DNA of 64,000 bases, from NCBI RefSeq assembly GCF_003417065.2, contig NZ_QVLT01000017.1:1-64000 (forward strand). The letters run 5' to 3'. Position 1 is the stretch's first letter, and each line of letters opens with the position of its first letter. This stretch comes from Hymenobacter lapidiphilus. Its GTDB lineage: Bacteria; Bacteroidota; Bacteroidia; Cytophagales; Hymenobacteraceae. This document shows, piece by piece, positions 61,163-64,000 of the stretch. The notes under the pieces are model-generated. The model was given only the letters and a program-made list of their open reading frames with translations, did no database searches and was not told the origin of the DNA. The translations under genes and the position numbers were made by a program.

Positions 61163-61507
61163 ATGCCAAGAAGTGTAAACCACGCGGCCTCGCGCCACCG
61201 TCGGAAGAAAATCATGCGTTTGGCGAAAGGCTACTATGGCCGCCGCAAAAACGTATGGACCGTTGCCAAAAATGCTGTCGAGAAAGGTCTGCTTTATGCT
61301 TACCGCGACCGGAAAGTAAAGAAGCGTGAGTTCCGGGCCCTCTGGATCCAGCGTATCAACGCCGGTGCCCGCGAGCATGGCCTGTCGTACTCGCAGTTCA
61401 TGGGTGGCCTCAAAAAGGCTGGTATCGAGCTCAACCGTAAGGTTCTGGCCGACCTCGCCCTCAACCACCCCGACGCTTTCAAAGGCATCGTGGAGAAAAT
61501 GAAATAA
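61163..61507 (+). CDS. rplT: 50S ribosomal protein L20
   Basis: A 114-residue L20, [37 protein letters not shown]..., normal length with the conserved RNA-binding N-terminus. It binds 23S rRNA and in many bacteria represses its own operon. The 162-base spacer from rpmI is longer than usual; it holds a TAAGAAG...CTTCTTA inverted pair (61017/61051 region) that might form a leader structure. A strong terminator follows. Confidence 0.97.
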   Translation: MPRSVNHAASRHRRKKIMRLAKGYYGRRKNVWTVAKNAVEKGLLYAYRDRKVKKREFRALWIQRINAGAREHGLSYSQFMGGLKKAGIELNRKVLADLALNHPDAFKGIVEKMK

Positions 61508-61527
61508 CCCTAAACGGTTATTGCCAC

Positions 61528-61565
61528 AAAAAAGCGGCTGCCCCGAAAGGAGCAGCCGCTTTTTT
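61528..61565 (+). terminator. rplT terminator
   Basis: GCGGCTGC pairs with GCAGCCGC around a 12-base loop, flanked by an A-run and TTTTTT. Strong intrinsic terminator. Confidence 0.9.
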
Positions 61566-61630
61566 GTGCTCTTATTTTGTCGGGGCTGCTTATGAAGAAA
61601 GACGGCCGTGCCGGGCGGCATGAGTGAGAA

Positions 61631-62056
61631 TTAGGCCCCGCGCTCCACTGTCTGCATTTCGCGCAACCAGGCAACGGCCTCCTCCATGTGCTCAAATAAC
61701 TGCAGGTGCAAATGAGACCCCACTCGTAGGTGCATATCTTCTACAGAGGCCTGCCCAAATACGCCAGGCGCAATAACATGGGCATAGTATGTCATGCCAG
61801 CGGCCAGGGCCTGCGGTACCCAGATCTGCTCCAGCCAGTCGTTGGCGTGTTTCCACGAACCAAGCAACCGGCGGTTATCGGTTAGCATGTAGGGGCAATG
61901 CGTGAGCTGCAGGAGCTGCAGAATGCCACCAGAGCCTTCCTGGATAGATTCCAGCGTTAGCAGGCCTTGCCAGTCGTTATAAATCCAGTTATTCTGCTGG
62001 TCGAATTCAGTTATCAGAAACGTGGTGCCAGTGCTTGTGTTGAATTGCTGCCGCAT
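61631..62056 (-). CDS. STAS/SpoIIAA-like small protein
   Basis: A 141-residue soluble protein, paralogue of the one at 45.9-46.4 kb by layout: TFLITEFDQQNNWIYNDWQGLL, LQLTHCPYMLTDNRRLLGSWKHANDWLEQIWVPQALAAG and a closing EHMEEAVAWLREM. The strand-helix pattern suggests a STAS-like fold. Such proteins are numerous in Hymenobacter-like genomes and may be stress- or signalling-related, but no function is established. Convergent with rplT across its terminator. Confidence 0.7.
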   Translation of the reverse strand: MRQQFNTSTGTTFLITEFDQQNNWIYNDWQGLLTLESIQEGSGGILQLLQLTHCPYMLTDNRRLLGSWKHANDWLEQIWVPQALAAGMTYYAHVIAPGVFGQASVEDMHLRVGSHLHLQLFEHMEEAVAWLREMQTVERGA

Positions 62057-62194
62057 AGATTCAAAGGAGGGTATTTCTCGCTCAACCTCCTAGTTATTTA
62101 GACGAATGTTGATAAATCGTCGGTAAGCGACGTTTCTGGCAAAGCAAAACGGCCGGTCGGTGGGTGAAGCAGAACGGACAGACTGAAAAGCAAA

Positions 62195-62227
62195 AAAACC
62201 GCGCCGGAATGTTCCCGACGCGGTTTT
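62195..62227 (-). terminator. tRNA-Met terminator
   Basis: AAAACCGCGcCGG with CCGaCGCGGTTTT; on the minus strand it is followed by TTTTTT (complement of the A-run at 62190-62198) just after the tRNA. Confidence 0.8.
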
Positions 62228-62233
62228 AGTATG

Positions 62234-62307
62234 TAGCGGGAACGAGAGTTGAACTCGTGACCTCAGGGTTATGAATCCTGTGCTCTAACCAACTGAGCTA
62301 TCCCGCC
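62234..62307 (-). tRNA. tRNA-Met (CAT anticodon)
   Basis: On the minus strand, a 74-base cloverleaf: acceptor GGCGGGA/TCCCGCT (with a G-U first pair), D-arm GCTC...GAGC, anticodon stem CAGGA/CCCTG with an A-C mismatch, loop TTCATAA (anticodon CAT), and T-arm ACGAG TTCAACT CTCGT. No CCA is encoded. The G1-U72 pair and body suggest elongator tRNA-Met; the CAT anticodon would also suit a lysidine-modified tRNA-Ile2. Confidence 0.9.
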
Positions 62308-62443
62308 CTGTTTTGGTGGTGCAAAGGTAGGCACAAGATTTGAAGCGACGCAAGGGGTGAAGGAAAAAAAACCCGCGTATATTGGCTGCCGGAGGAGCAG
62401 CCAGACGGCGCTCCGGTCCTAAATTCTTTACGCTGTACTGCTT

Positions 62444-62857
62444 ATGTCCCTTTCTACTACTCGTCAAAAACACCGTTTTTCGGTAGAACATCCTATTAAT
62501 GCCTCTCCCAAAATTCTGTATCCCTACTTAGCGACGGCTTCGGGCCTAGAACAGTGGTTTTGCCAGCGCGTGCAGATGGAAGGCAGTCAGCACTTCAACT
62601 TCGTATGGGACAACCAGTCCCACTACGCCGAGATGAGCTCGCACCGCACCAACCGCTCGGTGCGCTTCTGCTTCCTGGACGAGCGGCGCCAGACGGTAGC
62701 CGACGCCAACTACCTTGACTTCCTGATTGAGGAGTCGCAACTGACCCAGGAAGTGTACCTGCGCGTAGTGGACTACTCGGAGGAAACCGACACCGAGGAG
62801 CTGGAGGAAATGTGGGCAAGCCTGATGCAGAAATTGCGCGAACAAGTAGGCGGCTAG
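62444..62857 (+). CDS. START-like domain protein
   Basis: A 137-residue soluble protein of the START/Bet v1-like fold: FSVEHPINASPKILYPYLATASGLEQWFCQRVQM is the opening, followed by a beta-sheet region (FNFVWDNQSHYAEM, VRFCFLDERRQ) and a C-terminal helix (EELEEMWASLMQKLREQ). It corresponds to the Bacteroidota START-like group, often encoded near the LptF/G permease, as here. It may bind a lipid or other hydrophobic ligand. Start ATG 62444. Confidence 0.85.
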   Translation: MSLSTTRQKHRFSVEHPINASPKILYPYLATASGLEQWFCQRVQMEGSQHFNFVWDNQSHYAEMSSHRTNRSVRFCFLDERRQTVADANYLDFLIEESQLTQEVYLRVVDYSEETDTEELEEMWASLMQKLREQVGG

Positions 62858-62971
62858 ATGAAGCCGCAGCCCGGCAGGAGGGGAGCAGACGCGAAACGAG
62901 CCGTATCTTCGTTTAGCGTTTGCTCCCCTTTGTGTTTTAGTCCGCCGAAACAGGGATGGGCGGTTGCTTCT

Positions 62972-64000
62972 ATGAAAAAACTCGATAAGCTGATTTTGCA
63001 GGCCTTCGCCGGGCCCTTTCTGCTCACCTTCGCCGTGGTGCAGTTCATCTTCCTGATGCAGTTCATGATGAAATACATGGACGATCTGGTGGGCAAGGAC
63101 CTGGGCCTGGGCGTGATTCTGCAGCTGCTGTTTTACTTCGGCGTGCTGATTGTGCCCATCTCACTGCCGCTGGCCGTGCTGCTCTCGTCGCTGATGACGT
63201 TTGGTACGCTGGGCGAGCACCACGAGCTGACAGCCATTAAAACGGCTGGCATTTCGCTCACCCGCATTTTGCGGCCGGTGCTGGTGGTGAGCGTGCTGCT
63301 GGCGGGGGGCGCGTTCTGGTTCAATAATACCATCGTACCGTTGGCCAACCTGGAGGCTTTTAGCTTGCTCTGGGATGTGCGGCAGCAAAAGCTGGCGCTC
63401 GATATCCGCGAGGGCGTGTTCTACAACGGTATTCCCGGCTTCACGATTAAAGTGGATGAAAAGCAGGGCGAGAACGGCGACGTGCTAATGGGCGTGATGA
63501 TTTATGACCATACCGGGGGGAGGGGTGGCAGCACCGTGATTCTGGCCGATTCGGGCCGCATGTTTACCCGTTTTGGGGGGCAGTACCTGGGGCTGGAGCT
63601 GTTTCGAGGGCGCTCCTACACCGAGCAGCCTAACACCCAGAGCACGGCCGGCGCCAGCTTTATCCGCCAGAACTTCGACCGCAACCTGATTACGTTCTCC
63701 TTGAAATCATTCGGCCTTGATCGGACCCAGAAAGAGCTGTTCAATACCAACAAGATGATGCTCAACCTGGATCAGCTCGGGCACTACACCGACTCGCTCC
63801 AGACCCGGGTGAACCAGGAGCGCCGGCAGGTGGTGCGGCAGATGACGCCTTACTACAGCTACCTGCGCCTCGATACGCTGGGTGAGGCTGCCGATCAGCG
63901 CGTGGCAGCCTGGACCGTGCCCCCGAACCAGCTACCGAACGACACAAAAGCCACTGCCCTGCAGGCCACCAACCGCGCCCGCAACGTGCAGTCGTTCCTG
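62972..64000 (+). CDS. LptF/LptG family permease (partial, runs off the window)
   Basis: The first 343 codons of a membrane permease of the LptF/LptG (YjgP/YjgQ) family, the inner-membrane part of the lipopolysaccharide exporter. MKKLDKLILQAFAGPFLLTFAVVQFIFLMQFMMKYMDDL and LIVPISLPLAVLLSSLMTFGTLGEHHELTAIKTAGISLTRILRPVL are the characteristic N-terminal helices and coupling region, followed by the periplasmic beta-jellyroll (TIKVDEKQGENGDVLMGVMIYDHT). No stop is reached by position 64000, so the C-terminal helices lie outside. A TATCTTCG sequence at 62904-62911 may be its -7 box. Confidence 0.92.
   Translation, partial: MKKLDKLILQAFAGPFLLTFAVVQFIFLMQFMMKYMDDLVGKDLGLGVILQLLFYFGVLIVPISLPLAVLLSSLMTFGTLGEHHELTAIKTAGISLTRILRPVLVVSVLLAGGAFWFNNTIVPLANLEAFSLLWDVRQQKLALDIREGVFYNGIPGFTIKVDEKQGENGDVLMGVMIYDHTGGRGGSTVILADSGRMFTRFGGQYLGLELFRGRSYTEQPNTQSTAGASFIRQNFDRNLITFSLKSFGLDRTQKELFNTNKMMLNLDQLGHYTDSLQTRVNQERRQVVRQMTPYYSYLRLDTLGEAADQRVAAWTVPPNQLPNDTKATALQATNRARNVQSFL

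Noticed and set aside
62234..62307. tRNA-Ile2 (lysidine-modified CAT) reading of the tRNA
   Set aside because: Body and acceptor look like elongator tRNA-Met; it cannot be excluded without identity-element comparison, so Met is kept.
1..64000. CRISPR arrays, insertion sequences or prophage genes
   Set aside because: No regularly spaced repeats, transposase or phage structural proteins are present; the palindromes encode no protein.

Overview
The window looks like chromosomal DNA from a high-GC Bacteroidota, most like Hymenobacter or a close Cytophagales relative. The evidence is GC-rich coding sequence with strong third-position GC; scarce Shine-Dalgarno sites (infC is the exception); Bacteroidota-type -7 boxes (TAnnTTTG) ahead of several genes; and family choices such as a fused IcmF mutase, a PorE-like OmpA protein, a topoisomerase IV B/A pair, a YkpA-like ABC-F protein, and START-like and lmo0937 proteins. 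The genus is inferred, not proven. No insertion sequence, prophage or CRISPR array was seen. The most mobile-looking material is a set of palindromic intergenic repeats.

Layout. 0.1-7.8 kb, minus strand: a DUF6000 protein, the fused B12-dependent acyl-CoA mutase icmF, two poorly known proteins, a glutathione-independent-type formaldehyde dehydrogenase and a GlcG/HbpS protein. 7.9-15.2 kb, plus strand: lepA, folD, queE, a PorE-like outer-membrane protein and two tandem small exported proteins. 15.3-26.5 kb: citrate synthase, aldo/keto reductase, mnmE (frameshifted), a DtxR-type regulator, fabH, a glycosyltransferase, dapD, an unknown conserved protein, msrA and a 3-hydroxybutyryl-CoA dehydrogenase. 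Two related palindromic elements touch the start or stop codons of the last four of these. 26.8-31.8 kb: small membrane proteins, a beta-barrel, an ABC-F ATPase, a third small exported paralogue and a lipoprotein. 31.9-41 kb: envelope and lipid functions (L,D-transpeptidase, two M48 peptidases, lipid-kinase-like protein, phosphoesterase, MtgA, App1-like phosphatase). 41-46 kb: topoisomerase IB, then a divergent pair of lipoproteins with kinase-like motifs. 46-50 kb: an exonuclease/GIY-YIG fusion (frameshifted), a PA2169-type bundle protein and an AI-2E family transporter. 50.5-57.7 kb: parE, parC and two TPR proteins. 57.8-61.5 kb: thrS, infC, rpmI, rplT. The right end holds a STAS-like protein, a tRNA-Met, a START-like protein and a partial LptF/LptG permease.

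Most of the window is housekeeping. The points that deserve a second look are an AUA start codon with a strong Shine-Dalgarno site on infC, the kinase-like lipoprotein pair (one apparently active, one with a substituted catalytic motif), the palindromic repeats that supply start and stop codons, a three-member family of small exported proteins with AT-rich upstream regions, and three places where reading frame and codon use imply single-base indels (icmF linker, mnmE, exonuclease/GIY-YIG).
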